DNA from: an uncultured Roseivirga sp.
GTDB taxonomy: Bacteria; Bacteroidota; Bacteroidia; Cytophagales; Cyclobacteriaceae
NCBI GenBank assembly: GCA_947493005.1
Contig: CANLOY010000002.1
Coordinates: 248,001 to 312,000, forward strand
Direction: 5' to 3'
Length of the DNA: 64,000 bases
The notes beneath the pieces were generated by a model that saw only the letters and a program-made list of their open reading frames with translations, ran no database searches and had not been told where the DNA came from. A program made the position numbers and the translations under genes. Shown one piece after another: positions 35,623 to 44,373 of the stretch; within the stretch, counting starts at the first letter, position 1; each line of letters starts with the position of its first letter.

Positions 35623-36195
35623 ATGAACTTCGACTTGTTTCAGACCATCTATTGTCACCCAAAAATCACCAGTGACGACTTGTCTTCAATAATGGATGAG
35701 CATCAAATCATCAATTTTAAGAAAGGTGACTACTTTTTAGAAAAAGGGAAGCAAGCAAATGAGTACTATTTACTTGAGTCCGGACTGCTCAGGGCATATG
35801 TTCACGACTTCAATGGAAATGACATCACCATCGGCTTTCAGAGTGAAGGTGAGATTTCTATAGAAGTTTCTTCTCTGTTTCAAAGAATGCCGACAGAAGA
35901 AAACATAGTAGCACTTACAGACGGAGTTGCCTGGAAAATCAGCTTTGAAGATTTTCAAAAATTATTTCACAAGATAGAAGGCTTTAGAGAATGGGGACGC
36001 GCGTGGATGTCGGAGCAATTGTTTATCTCCAAGCAACGCCAGATAGAAATGGTGACTAAGAGTGCTACTGAGAGGTATGAAAAGCTGATTAACGACAAGC
36101 CCAACATTATCCAACAAGTGCCAGTAAGGCATATTGCCTCTTATTTAGGGATAACCGACACATCGCTGAGTAGAATAAGAAAGAATATAGTCTAG
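35623..36195 (+). CDS. Crp/Fnr-family transcriptional regulator
   Basis: 190 residues from the ATG at 35623. The cyclic-nucleotide-binding fold is seen in FKKGDYFLEKGKQANEYYLLESGLLRAY, here spread over residues 30-60, and the C-terminal helix-turn-helix is VPVRHIASYLGITDTSLSRIRKNI. The frame is open back to 35557, where eight codons duplicate the start of the gene at 36863, so the protein might carry a 22-residue extension. The degenerate phosphate-binding region suggests a ligand other than cAMP, as in many Bacteroidota Crp proteins. The membrane protein at 36289 is the likely target or partner. Confidence 0.88.
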   Translation: MNFDLFQTIYCHPKITSDDLSSIMDEHQIINFKKGDYFLEKGKQANEYYLLESGLLRAYVHDFNGNDITIGFQSEGEISIEVSSLFQRMPTEENIVALTDGVAWKISFEDFQKLFHKIEGFREWGRAWMSEQLFISKQRQIEMVTKSATERYEKLINDKPNIIQQVPVRHIASYLGITDTSLSRIRKNIV

Positions 36196-36288
36196 TATAG
36201 ATTTCCTGTCATATGGCAGGAAAATTCAAGGTTCACATTTCTACTTTTAGTTTAAAAAAAACACCCTTCATAAACTAAAAGAGACAAA

Positions 36289-36852
36289 GTGAAGAAGAAA
36301 ATTATAACCTTGATCATCGGCACCTTAGCAATCTTCATATGGAATGCTGTTTCCTGGACGGTACTACCACTTCATTCTAATTCTTTGAATAATATCCCGG
36401 ATTCCGTTATCGACCAACAGACATTTAAAAGCCAGTTGCCAGAAAGCGGCATCTATCATTACCCCGGGCTGCCAGAAGATTATTCGGAGGAGAGTATCGA
36501 GCGAATAGAAAAGAAGCTGGCTGAAGGTCCAAGAATCACCTTTATGGCATACACAAACGGTTCAACCAAGTTGTTTGAAATGAAGGCCTATGCTTTTAAT
36601 CTGGCATTCAACTTCATTAGTGTTCTCCTCTTGTTATTCATAGTCAGCAAACAACATTTAAAGTCACTTCCCAATGTTCTTGTGACAACAATATCAATTG
36701 GTTTATTGATAAGCTTTATGAGTGATTTGCCCCAAATGAACTGGTTTATGTTTCCTTTAAACTACACATTGCCGAATATTCTGGATCATTTGGTTTCATT
36801 TACTTTACTTGGACTAATATTCGGTTCGTACACTTTTAAAACTAAAAGCTAA
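36289..36852 (+). CDS. Membrane protein of unknown function (GTG start)
   Basis: 187 residues beginning at GTG 36289, which gives MKKKIITLIIGTLAIFIWNA and a proper first membrane helix. A periplasmic loop (SNSLNNIPDSVIDQQTF; GIYHYPGLPEDYSEESIERI) precedes three further hydrophobic segments near residues 100-185. The loop motif GIYHYPGLP seems conserved in an uncharacterised family, but I cannot name it. It lies 93 bp after the Crp gene and inside the interval bracketed by the 25-bp direct repeats. No enzyme motif is visible. Confidence 0.7.
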   Translation: MKKKIITLIIGTLAIFIWNAVSWTVLPLHSNSLNNIPDSVIDQQTFKSQLPESGIYHYPGLPEDYSEESIERIEKKLAEGPRITFMAYTNGSTKLFEMKAYAFNLAFNFISVLLLLFIVSKQHLKSLPNVLVTTISIGLLISFMSDLPQMNWFMFPLNYTLPNILDHLVSFTLLGLIFGSYTFKTKS

Positions 36853-36861
36853 CAAGTAGAG

Positions 36862-36886
36862 CATGGAAGTATTCTTTTACGGTTTG
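36862..36886 (+). repeat. 25-bp direct repeat, right copy
   Basis: Identical to 35556-35580. Here the repeat continues into a complete gene, so this copy is probably the original and the left copy the duplicate or remnant. The distance between copies is 1306 bp. Confidence 0.9.
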
Positions 36887-37273
36887 TTTATGGATGTCGC
36901 TATTCTATCTAAGAGTGGAATTGAAGCTACAAATGTAAGAATGGGGTACCTTCAAGACTATACTTTAAAAATTGGAAACCGGGCCTCGTTGATTCCAGCT
37001 AATGGAGAAAGAGCCCACGGGTTGCTAATGACGGTTGGTAAAACAGCCATACAAAAGCTATATAAAGAACAAAGTGTAGCGGATTACATCCCCGAGGAGG
37101 TGAGTATAACGACAAACAAGAATGATGTTGTAAAAGCAGTTTGCTACAACTTGCCTCTTACTCAACTCTCTGGAACTAACCCAACCTATGCCCTCTCCTT
37201 GTTCGAGCTATCCAGCAAGCTTGGTTTCCCCACTAAATACCTTGAACATATCAAAAAGATGACGGGTCTTTAA
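36863..37273 (+). CDS. Gamma-glutamylcyclotransferase-like (AIG2 fold) protein
   Basis: 136 residues. The fold-defining N-terminus MEVFFYGLFMD, the segment LIPANGERAHGLLM and the later AVCYNLPL fit the gamma-glutamylcyclotransferase/AIG2-like superfamily; the usual catalytic Glu is probably among EEVSITT or nearby, but I cannot assign it with confidence. The first eight codons are duplicated at 35557. The start is 10 bp after the stop of the membrane-protein gene. Substrate unknown. Confidence 0.75.
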   Translation: MEVFFYGLFMDVAILSKSGIEATNVRMGYLQDYTLKIGNRASLIPANGERAHGLLMTVGKTAIQKLYKEQSVADYIPEEVSITTNKNDVVKAVCYNLPLTQLSGTNPTYALSLFELSSKLGFPTKYLEHIKKMTGL

Positions 37274-37328
37274 AGTCAGTTAACAACTTTCTCAAGTACT
37301 AAACTTAAAAACAGTTTAACTTCCAAAC

Positions 37329-37769
37329 ATGCCCTTTCAACCTAAACTGGGACAAATCAGCTGGAAAGTCCATTTTGCTTCCCCCGTGGAATCTGTTTAT
37401 TTGGCACTAACCACCGATGAAGGCCGCGGTAAATTCTGGGCTGAACATACCAGGGAAGAAAATGGGATGATAGCATTCTCAATACTAAACTACCCGGTAT
37501 ACCAAGCGCAAATTCTGGAGCAAACAAAGCATAAACGATTTCGATTAGAATACTTTGGAACTGAAGTCACCTTTGAACTTACCCCTACACAAGATGGTGG
37601 CACCGACTTGGCATTAACCGCAGTCACTCCAAACGAAAAGATAAAGCAAGAGATGACTGCAGGTTGGGTATCCGTATTACTGGCAATGAAAGCTGCAGTA
37701 GACTTCGGTGTAGACCTTAGAAATCACCACCCGGAAAGAGTCTGGGACAATGGTTATCTGGATAACTAA
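37329..37769 (+). CDS. SRPBCC/AHSA1-type lipid-binding-fold protein
   Basis: 146 residues of START-like fold: WKVHFASPVESVYLALTTDEGRGKFWAEH at the start (opening strand and helix; residues 11-40), a central beta region (HKRFRLEYFGTEVTFELTP) and a long C-terminal helix (EMTAGWVSVLLAMKAAVDFG). Such proteins bind hydrophobic ligands or act as co-chaperone-like factors. The end DLRNHHPERVWDNGYLDN is seen in several Bacteroidota homologues from memory. Stand-alone gene; function not inferable. Confidence 0.82.
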   Translation: MPFQPKLGQISWKVHFASPVESVYLALTTDEGRGKFWAEHTREENGMIAFSILNYPVYQAQILEQTKHKRFRLEYFGTEVTFELTPTQDGGTDLALTAVTPNEKIKQEMTAGWVSVLLAMKAAVDFGVDLRNHHPERVWDNGYLDN

Positions 37770-37862
37770 TCACACACTTAATTTACGTCAGAATAAAAAC
37801 ACTCCATTGGTTGAACCTTTGGAGAAATTGAGAGACTTTTAAATTCAAAGGCTCAGCAATTG

Positions 37863-38474
37863 ATGGAATTATTTGAACGTGAAACAGACCCGGATAAAAA
37901 CTGGTTACCACAAGATGGTACTGTTAACTACTTCGGTAAAATCTATAGTACCAGTGAAGCCAATTCCTTCTTCGACAAGCTCATGAAGGAAATCAAATGG
38001 GAAAACGATAAGGCCGTCATTTTCGGGAAACCTATTGTTACTAAACGTAAAGTAGCCTGGTATGCCAGCCAACCATTTTCTTACACTTATTCGGGTACCA
38101 CTAAAGTGGCCTTACCTTGGACAGCCACTTTAGAGGAAATCAAACAGAGCATTGAAAAACATACTGGAGAAACTTACAACTCGTGTCTACTGAACCTTTA
38201 CCATTCTGGAGAAGAAGGCATGGCATGGCATAGTGATGGAGAAACGGAACTAAAGAAAAATGGAGCCATAGCATCGGTTAGTTTTGGAGTGGAGAGAAAA
38301 TTTTCCTTCAAGCATAAACAAACCAAGGAGCGCATTGACTTACCTTTAGAACATGGCAGTTTACTTGTGATGAAAGGAGCTACCCAAACACATTGGCTAC
38401 ACAGGCTCCCTCCCACTAAAAAAGTATTTAAACCAAGAATCAACCTAACCTTCAGACAAATGAATATCCGTTAG
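37863..38474 (+). CDS. AlkB-like Fe(II)/2-oxoglutarate DNA-repair dioxygenase
   Basis: 203 residues from ATG 37863 (a TTG directly before is ignored). Iron ligands are His and Asp in MAWHSDGE and the distal His in THWLHRLP; 2-oxoglutarate is held by Arg in KPRINLTFR. The NLYHSGEEGMAWHSDGE region and the ASVSFGVERKFSFKH strand resemble the ALKBH2/3 branch. It removes alkyl lesions (1-methyladenine, 3-methylcytosine) from DNA oxidatively. Stand-alone gene with a 100-bp gap downstream. Clear family membership. Confidence 0.93.
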   Translation: MELFERETDPDKNWLPQDGTVNYFGKIYSTSEANSFFDKLMKEIKWENDKAVIFGKPIVTKRKVAWYASQPFSYTYSGTTKVALPWTATLEEIKQSIEKHTGETYNSCLLNLYHSGEEGMAWHSDGETELKKNGAIASVSFGVERKFSFKHKQTKERIDLPLEHGSLLVMKGATQTHWLHRLPPTKKVFKPRINLTFRQMNIR

Positions 38475-38577
38475 AATTGTCAAACTATCATAAGGTGTAT
38501 TTCTGCAAATCTTATACTTAATTGTTTTCCAAAGAGTTATAACATAGATTTCGCAAACTCAACTGAATAAAGGTCAA

Positions 38578-39972
38578 ATGAGAACTAATTACTTCACCAT
38601 TTTATTTCTTGTTCTATTTAGCTTCGGTGCTTTTGGTCAAAGTATTTTTAGGACAGCCTGTCGCGGAGACATCTCCAGACTTGATAGTCTTCTGCAACAC
38701 AATGATATCAACAGTCAAGATGAACTAGGCCGATCTTTGCTACACTGGGCGGTAGCATGCCGAAAACCCAAAGCAGTAGATTTTCTGGTCGACCGAGGAA
38801 TCAAGCTCAACACAGAAGACACTCAAGGTGCCACCCCATTGTTTATGGCGGTCAGATACAACAGCCCCGAATTGCTTGACAAGTTGATCGAACTTCAACC
38901 AAATAAAGACTGGATCGAACGCTACGGACCGTCATTAATGGAACGTGCTATATTGAATAAAGACTTGTCAATAGTCAAGAGGCTAGTTGAAAAAGGCCTT
39001 AATGTAAACGCTGTAAATAAAAGAGGTAGCTCCCCTTTAGAAATAGCTCAAAAGACCTTCGTAAATGAAATTGTAGAATGGCTGGTATCAGTTGGTGCCG
39101 ACCAAAGTAAAGTGAGAAACTTCAATCTGAAAGGACCATATATGGGGCAAAAAGCACCTGGTTCTACCCGAGCAGTCTTTGCTCCTAATTTCATTTCTAT
39201 AGAGGAATATGAATTTGGGTCTGTCTTTAACAAAGCAGGAACTGAGTTTTTCTATGGAGTCGATGTCAATGGCAAGCCAGAAATCCGATATTCAAAACTA
39301 GTCAACAACCATTGGACTCAGCCAGTTGTTGTACTCAGTCACGAACGATATGGCTACAACGACCCGTTTCTGTCACCAGATGAAAACAGGCTCTACTTTA
39401 TATCGCAGAGAGCATTGGATGGTAAAGGTGCTCCTAAAAAAGATCATGACATTTGGTATGTAGAAAGAACGAAAGATGGCTGGTCAGAACCGATCAACGC
39501 AGGTAAGAACATTAACTCAAAAGGGAATGAATATTACATCTCTTTTACTAATGATGGCACTATGTATTTCTCATCAAACAAAAGTTCGGTAGAAGGAAGT
39601 GACAATACAGGTCAGGATATTCAGTATTCTAAATTCATCAATGGACAGTTTCAGAAATCAGTCGCTCTTGGAAAGTCCGTCAACACCCCTGCCTACGAAG
39701 CTGATGTTTTCGTAGATCCAGCCGAAAAATATATTATCTTTTGCTCCACAAGATCAGACGGACTCGGTAGAGGCGATCTTTATATCAGTTTCAAAAATAA
39801 TGATGGCTCATGGACTGAATCCATCAATATGGGAGAAACCATAAACACCAGACATCATGAACTTTGTCCTTTTGTTACTGCCGATGGCAAATATCTTTTC
39901 TATACAAGCAATGAAGACATCTATTGGGTAAGCACCCAAATCATTGATGAGCTTAGGAAAACTGCTAAATAA
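38578..39972 (+). CDS. Exported ankyrin-repeat protein fused to a PD40/TolB-type propeller
   Basis: 464 residues with a signal peptide (TILFLVLFSFGAFGQ). Residues about 25-180 are ankyrin repeats (DELGRSLLHWAVACRKPKAV; DTQGATPLFMAVRYNSPELL; NKRGSSPLEIAQKTFVNEIV). Residues about 195-455 form a WD40-like/PD40 propeller with blades such as DPFLSPDENRLYFISQR, YISFTNDGTMYFSSN, DVFVDPAEKYIIFCSTR and CPFVTADGKYLFYTS. It should be periplasmic or surface-exposed. The combination is unusual; a binding or sensor role is inferred and no enzymatic residues are seen. Confidence 0.82.
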   Translation: MRTNYFTILFLVLFSFGAFGQSIFRTACRGDISRLDSLLQHNDINSQDELGRSLLHWAVACRKPKAVDFLVDRGIKLNTEDTQGATPLFMAVRYNSPELLDKLIELQPNKDWIERYGPSLMERAILNKDLSIVKRLVEKGLNVNAVNKRGSSPLEIAQKTFVNEIVEWLVSVGADQSKVRNFNLKGPYMGQKAPGSTRAVFAPNFISIEEYEFGSVFNKAGTEFFYGVDVNGKPEIRYSKLVNNHWTQPVVVLSHERYGYNDPFLSPDENRLYFISQRALDGKGAPKKDHDIWYVERTKDGWSEPINAGKNINSKGNEYYISFTNDGTMYFSSNKSSVEGSDNTGQDIQYSKFINGQFQKSVALGKSVNTPAYEADVFVDPAEKYIIFCSTRSDGLGRGDLYISFKNNDGSWTESINMGETINTRHHELCPFVTADGKYLFYTSNEDIYWVSTQIIDELRKTAK

Positions 39973-39998
39973 CTTTTTAGACGACATCAACATTTAAA

Positions 39999-40772
39999 AT
40001 GAGTGCATCAAATACCACCTGGAACCCTGAGCTATACACTGAAAAACATGCATTTGTTTACAACTATGGAGAGTCATTGGTAGAACTACTAGCCCCAAAA
40101 CCACATGAAACCATATTGGACTTAGGTTGTGGTTCAGGTCAGTTAACGGCTTTAATCAATGAATCTGCTAATGCTGTTATTGGTATCGATAAATCTCCTG
40201 AAATGATCGCTCACGCAAAAGATGCATTCCCTCATATCTGTTTTGAAGTAGCCACTGCCGAAGACTTTTCATTTTCAGAGAAATTTGACTCCATTTTTTC
40301 CAATGCAACCCTTCATTGGGTAAAAGATTACAAAAGTGTCATAAAATGCATGTTTAATAACTTAAACCCTGGTGGAAAGCTTGTTCTGGAATTTGGAGGA
40401 AAAGGAAATGTTCAGACCATTGTAAACCAATTAAAAACTTCTCTAAGAGAACATGGGTTTCTACAGCAATCGGAATTAAACCTTTGGTACTTCCCATCTA
40501 TAGGTGAATACACCAGTGCTTTGGAATCTGAAGGTTTCAGAGTAGTATTAGCCGAGCACTACGACCGTCCTACAGAACTTGCCGATGAAAACTCTGGGAT
40601 AAAAGACTGGATAAACATGTTTGCCAAAAGTTTTTTTGAAGGTATTCCTGAAAAAATGGTCGAGGAAATTAAAACAGAGGTACAGGAAAAAATCAAAGAC
40701 AAATGCCTGATTAATGGAAAATGGTATGCCGACTATAAGAGGATCAGAGTAGTTGCACTAAAGGAAGACTAA
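39999..40772 (+). CDS. Class I SAM-dependent methyltransferase
   Basis: 257-residue Rossmann methyltransferase. Motif I is ILDLGCGSGQLT, followed by acidic IGIDKSPEM, and the later FSNATLHWVKDY and NLNPGGKLVLEFGG strands. The overall layout (WNPELYTEKHAFVYNYG start, HWV motif) matches the Tam/trans-aconitate methyltransferase-like or UbiE-like group. Substrate cannot be deduced. It lies 26 bp after the ankyrin-propeller gene and 42 bp before the oxidoreductase gene, all in the same direction. Confidence 0.88.
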   Translation: MSASNTTWNPELYTEKHAFVYNYGESLVELLAPKPHETILDLGCGSGQLTALINESANAVIGIDKSPEMIAHAKDAFPHICFEVATAEDFSFSEKFDSIFSNATLHWVKDYKSVIKCMFNNLNPGGKLVLEFGGKGNVQTIVNQLKTSLREHGFLQQSELNLWYFPSIGEYTSALESEGFRVVLAEHYDRPTELADENSGIKDWINMFAKSFFEGIPEKMVEEIKTEVQEKIKDKCLINGKWYADYKRIRVVALKED

Positions 40773-40814
40773 TTCCATTCACAATTCCTTTGACCTTAGT
40801 AAACCTATCTAATC

Positions 40815-41429
40815 ATGAAAGTACTGATCGTATTCTCCCACCCCAGCAAAAATTCATACACTTACCAGATTTTAACACAGTTGAAATCGGCCTTAGACAA
40901 AGCTCAAATCTGTTACGAACTATCAGATTTGTATTCTATGGGTTTCCAAACCGATATGAGTGAAGCGGAATACGAAAGAGAAGGCTTTGCCAAAACTGAA
41001 ATTTCCATATCGGATGACGTGCAAGCCGAACATAGAAAGATAGAAAATGCCGACTGCATCATATTCCTTTACCCGGTATGGTGGAGTGACTGTCCAGCAA
41101 AATTAAAAGGATGGTTTGATAGAGTTTATTCAGTGGGTTATGCATATGGCTATGATAAATCTGACCATAGTATAAACAAAATGAAGCAAGTGCCTTACGG
41201 TTTTGTAATCTGTACAGCAGGGCACCCTAATGACTTTCTTGATGAAATTGGAATTGCTGAGAGTATGAGAAATGTAATGATAGATGATAGGCTTGGGCAA
41301 AGGTTCAAGCATAAGGAAATGCATATTCTTGGCGGAACTCTGGAAAAAGAAAAAGTAAGGCCTGTTCACTATCAAAAAATAATGCACATAGTTAAAACTA
41401 TAGAAGACTCATCAAATCAATACGATTAG
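40815..41429 (+). CDS. Flavodoxin-fold NAD(P)H oxidoreductase (KefF/YwrO/MdaB type)
   Basis: 204 residues. FMN-binding start VLIVFSHPSKNSYT and the quinone-reductase hallmark FLYPVWWSDCPAKLKGWFDRV followed by GYAYGYD are clear. The family reduces quinones or flavins with two electrons and protects against redox cycling; KefF members also regulate potassium efflux. No KefC-like channel is nearby, so a stand-alone quinone/nitro reductase is more likely. TTCCTTTG at 40789 resembles a -7 box with one mismatch. Confidence 0.88.
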   Translation: MKVLIVFSHPSKNSYTYQILTQLKSALDKAQICYELSDLYSMGFQTDMSEAEYEREGFAKTEISISDDVQAEHRKIENADCIIFLYPVWWSDCPAKLKGWFDRVYSVGYAYGYDKSDHSINKMKQVPYGFVICTAGHPNDFLDEIGIAESMRNVMIDDRLGQRFKHKEMHILGGTLEKEKVRPVHYQKIMHIVKTIEDSSNQYD

Positions 41430-41477
41430 TATTTGCTATGGCTTATATTTAGGGCTATTGTGCTAGTTCAATATTAG

Positions 41478-42581
41478 ATGAAAACGCTCCAAGTTCTTCT
41501 GTTATTCTTTCTATCTCTGAGTACTCTCATATCTCAAGAGGCAACCCAATTAAGATGGTGGAATCTTAAAGACAGTCATTCCCCTGTCGTTCAAGGACAG
41601 TTCTGGAGTAATGAAATGGAATCACCATATCACAGACTTCCCTCAAGAGCAGAAAAAAGTGTAAGAAAAGCAGTATGGAACCTCTCCAAGCAATCCGCAG
41701 GTTTATCAATAAGGTTTCGTTCAAATGCATCCAAAATAATTATAAAGTACAGCGTAAAAGGAGATATTTCCATGCCCCATATGCCGGCAACAGGGGTGTC
41801 GGGTCTTGACCTCTATAATAAGTCCATTGAAGGGGAATGGGTTCGAAGCTGGGGTGGTTATTCCATAAATGACTCAAGTAGCTATACTTTTAACATAGAT
41901 AGAAGCGATAAAGCTTATCGAAAGAATGGCGTTGAATATCAGTTGTTCTTACCATTATACAATGAAGTATTAAACATGGAGATAGGCGTTAATCAAGAAT
42001 CTCTCTTTGAAGTACTCCCTCTTAGAAAAGAAAAACCAATTGTTGCCTATGGTACTTCAATCTGCCAAGGAGCCTGTGCTTCTAGACCCGGAATGGCCTG
42101 GACGAACATTCTGGAAAGAAAACTAGGAACCCCGGTAATCAACCTGGGCTTTTCAGGTAATGGCAGGTTGGAACCCGAGGTATTAGATTTAATGCTGGAA
42201 ATTGATGCATCAATTTATATCCTGGACTGCCTGCCCAACCTCGACCCTGACAAAGACGACACTTATCAACTGATATTGAATGCCGTGAAGAAGATAAGAA
42301 AAACAAGACATGAAACTCCCGTCATTCTAACCGCACATATTGGCTATGCCAATGCATCAACAAATGCAATAAGAAACAATTTCCAGACGAAGCTCAATAA
42401 TGAATTGAAGCGTGCATTTGATCAGTTGATATCTGAAGGTTATTCAAAAATTCTCCTCTTACGAAAACAGGATTTGGCCCTCAAATCAGACTCTTACGTT
42501 GACAGTATACATCCGAACGATCTGGGTATGATGCAATATGCCGATGCCTATGAGAAACTTATCAAAAGGATTAGCAACTAA
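41478..42581 (+). CDS. Exported SGNH/GDSL-family esterase with N-terminal accessory domain
   Basis: 367 residues: signal peptide (LLLFFLSLSTLISQ), an N-terminal beta-rich accessory domain (about 25-180; RWWNLKDSHSPVVQGQFW, GLSIRFRSNASKI) and a C-terminal SGNH catalytic domain. Block I is AYGTSICQGACAS (nucleophile Ser), block II/III NLGFSGNGRLE, and block V DSIHPNDLGM (Asp/His). This layout matches GDSL-type acetylesterases used on polysaccharides. The start is 48 bp after the oxidoreductase gene. It converges on the serine hydrolase at 42623, sharing the hairpin at 42598. Confidence 0.9.
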   Translation: MKTLQVLLLFFLSLSTLISQEATQLRWWNLKDSHSPVVQGQFWSNEMESPYHRLPSRAEKSVRKAVWNLSKQSAGLSIRFRSNASKIIIKYSVKGDISMPHMPATGVSGLDLYNKSIEGEWVRSWGGYSINDSSSYTFNIDRSDKAYRKNGVEYQLFLPLYNEVLNMEIGVNQESLFEVLPLRKEKPIVAYGTSICQGACASRPGMAWTNILERKLGTPVINLGFSGNGRLEPEVLDLMLEIDASIYILDCLPNLDPDKDDTYQLILNAVKKIRKTRHETPVILTAHIGYANASTNAIRNNFQTKLNNELKRAFDQLISEGYSKILLLRKQDLALKSDSYVDSIHPNDLGMMQYADAYEKLIKRISN

Positions 42582-42597
42582 CTTTTGAAGAAAAATC

Positions 42598-42618
42598 AAG
42601 AGGCACAAAAGGCCTCTT
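42598..42618 (-). terminator. Terminator in a convergent gap
   Basis: AAGAGGC (42598-42604) with GCCTCTT (42612-42618), 7 bp, loop 7 nt. The minus strand continues into five T (complement of AAAAA at 42591-42595), so it primarily ends the serine hydrolase gene; it may also slow the plus-strand esterase transcript. Confidence 0.7.
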
Positions 42619-42622
42619 AGTA

Positions 42623-43984
42623 TCAATAGTAGAATACAAATGATTCTGGAATTCCGGTGTCAGAAAACCGGGTATCTGCTTTTCCCTTTGGATTATTCGA
42701 GTCCGCCTCTTTAAAAATGACTTTCCCGGAAGGAATATCCTCAACAAAAAAAACACCTTGTTTCCCTTTCGCTGGAAAGACTCTGAAGTTGCCAAGAATT
42801 TCTCCTTTGATTCTAAAAGCTTCACCCTCTTTAGAAAAAGTAATATCCTGAAAAAATCGATGTCTATAAGTGCCTTTATATTTGCTCAAAAGCTCATCAT
42901 CAAGCATATCCAACTCGGGTTCAGGAGTATGTACTATCAAATCGGTCACTTCAGGGTTTACTACACTTTTGGATGTTTTAGCCTCTAAAGACAATCGAAC
43001 CAGTTCATTTATATGATGATCGCTCTCTTTAAACTGATAATAAGTATTTACCTGATGAACAATGACCATCTTAGATCTTGGGAAGACAAAAAGTCGGTGC
43101 CCTCCCAACCCACTGGCATAATAGCACGGTTCATTAAAAGTGCTATTATCTACCCACCACAAATAACCATAGCCACCTCTATTCTCAAAACCGGGCAAAT
43201 TCTTTGAAAATACTGCGGTACTCTCCTTTATCCATTGTCTTGAAATTATGGATTTGCCATTCCATTTGCCATTGTTGAGATACAACTGACCGAATCTCGC
43301 CAGGTCGCGAGCAGAAACCTTAAAAAGATAAGCTGAATGCTGTGACAAATCAGGCTCTCGCCTATACCTCATATCCTCTATTCGTAAATCCTGCATACCA
43401 ATGGGGTTGGCAATCTCCTCAATGAATGCATCAAAAAATGAAACTCCCGCTTCTTGCTCAAGAATGCTATGCAAAGTATTAAAGTCCCAATTGTTATAGA
43501 AAAAGGCTTCTCCTGGTTTTTTGCTGCCCCGTACGGGTCGGTTCTTCTTCATGCTTTTAGGCTCATACGCTGCGGGGTGGTAAATTCCAGACCTGGCAGT
43601 AATAAGGTTCTTTATGCTTGCAGACTTTTCCTCATTTGTCAATACTTCTATATCATCAATCCCCAATTCGCCTATGGTTTTATTCAAATCAATCAGCCCT
43701 CGATCATTATAAACTCCATACATTGCACTCATAAAACTCTTACGCATAGAATGGCTCATATACCGGTTACTAATATCCCCGGAAGTAAGTACGACTCTAC
43801 CATCTGAAACAACCATATAAGATGCTGTCTTCATCCCTTTGAGCATTTCCTCAATCGCTTTCAGCTTTATTGGGTCAAAACCCGCTTCTTCCGGGTCTGT
43901 GTATCTCTTCCATTCTTGTTTTTGTTGGGCAATACAGAGCCCCGTCAGCATCATGCAGACGCTGATTAATGTTACTTTCAACAT
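42623..43984 (-). CDS. Exported serine hydrolase, class C beta-lactamase family
   Basis: 453 residues with signal peptide (VTLISVCMMLTGLCIAQ). The catalytic SxxK is SMRK in MSHSMRKSFMSAMYG (about residue 82), the Tyr is in FFYNNWDFN (YxN), and a GLGGHRLFVF segment occupies the third-motif position. Family members include penicillin-binding esterases and 6-aminohexanoate hydrolase-like enzymes. The C-terminal 100 residues form an extra beta domain (YKGTYRHRFFQDITFSKEGEA), like other beta-lactamase-related proteins of Bacteroidota. Downstream in its direction lies the terminator at 42598. The protein acts in the periplasm or outside; substrate unknown. Confidence 0.9.
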   Translation of the reverse strand: MLKVTLISVCMMLTGLCIAQQKQEWKRYTDPEEAGFDPIKLKAIEEMLKGMKTASYMVVSDGRVVLTSGDISNRYMSHSMRKSFMSAMYGVYNDRGLIDLNKTIGELGIDDIEVLTNEEKSASIKNLITARSGIYHPAAYEPKSMKKNRPVRGSKKPGEAFFYNNWDFNTLHSILEQEAGVSFFDAFIEEIANPIGMQDLRIEDMRYRREPDLSQHSAYLFKVSARDLARFGQLYLNNGKWNGKSIISRQWIKESTAVFSKNLPGFENRGGYGYLWWVDNSTFNEPCYYASGLGGHRLFVFPRSKMVIVHQVNTYYQFKESDHHINELVRLSLEAKTSKSVVNPEVTDLIVHTPEPELDMLDDELLSKYKGTYRHRFFQDITFSKEGEAFRIKGEILGNFRVFPAKGKQGVFFVEDIPSGKVIFKEADSNNPKGKADTRFSDTGIPESFVFYY

Positions 43985-44002
43985 GTGAATTTGATTTAAG
44001 TT

Positions 44003-44341
44003 TTAACTCTTTTTATTGGAAAACCTGAGGCTTATAAGAAGTCCTATTCCACTATAGATAAGAATTGGACCAAAGTACAGAGGCAGTTCAATACTTGATG
44101 GAAAAATTGCCGATTGCTCAAGTAAAATACCTGTAAAAAACCCCAATCCGGCTGTGCACATCAATATACCGGCACGATAGGTCTCTTTTCGATAACTATT
44201 AGCTATTGTCTCATTAGGGTCTATTCCTTTCTCCACCATACGCATAAGTTCTTTGTGCTTAGTAGTTCGGTGGATGTAAAACAGTGAAACCACTAATAGT
44301 GCTACTACAAACATCATGGCTGCGATCCCTAACATTTCCAT
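44003..44341 (-). CDS. DUF6249-like small membrane protein
   Basis: 112 residues: N-terminal helix (GIAAMMFVVALLVVSLFYI), cytosolic segment with ELMRMVEKGIDPNE, and two further helices (AGILMCTAGLGFFTGIL; LYFGPILIYSGIGLLISL). The pattern KHKELMRMVEKGIDP is that of DUF6249 proteins in Bacteroidota. It is divergent from an ECF sigma/anti-sigma pair at 44473 and the nested dyad at 44374 lies between them; such proteins often accompany ECF loci. Function unknown. Confidence 0.78.
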   Translation of the reverse strand: MEMLGIAAMMFVVALLVVSLFYIHRTTKHKELMRMVEKGIDPNETIANSYRKETYRAGILMCTAGLGFFTGILLEQSAIFPSSIELPLYFGPILIYSGIGLLISLRFSNKKS

Positions 44342-44373
44342 CTTAATACATTTTAGGTTTTCTTATATTTTAA

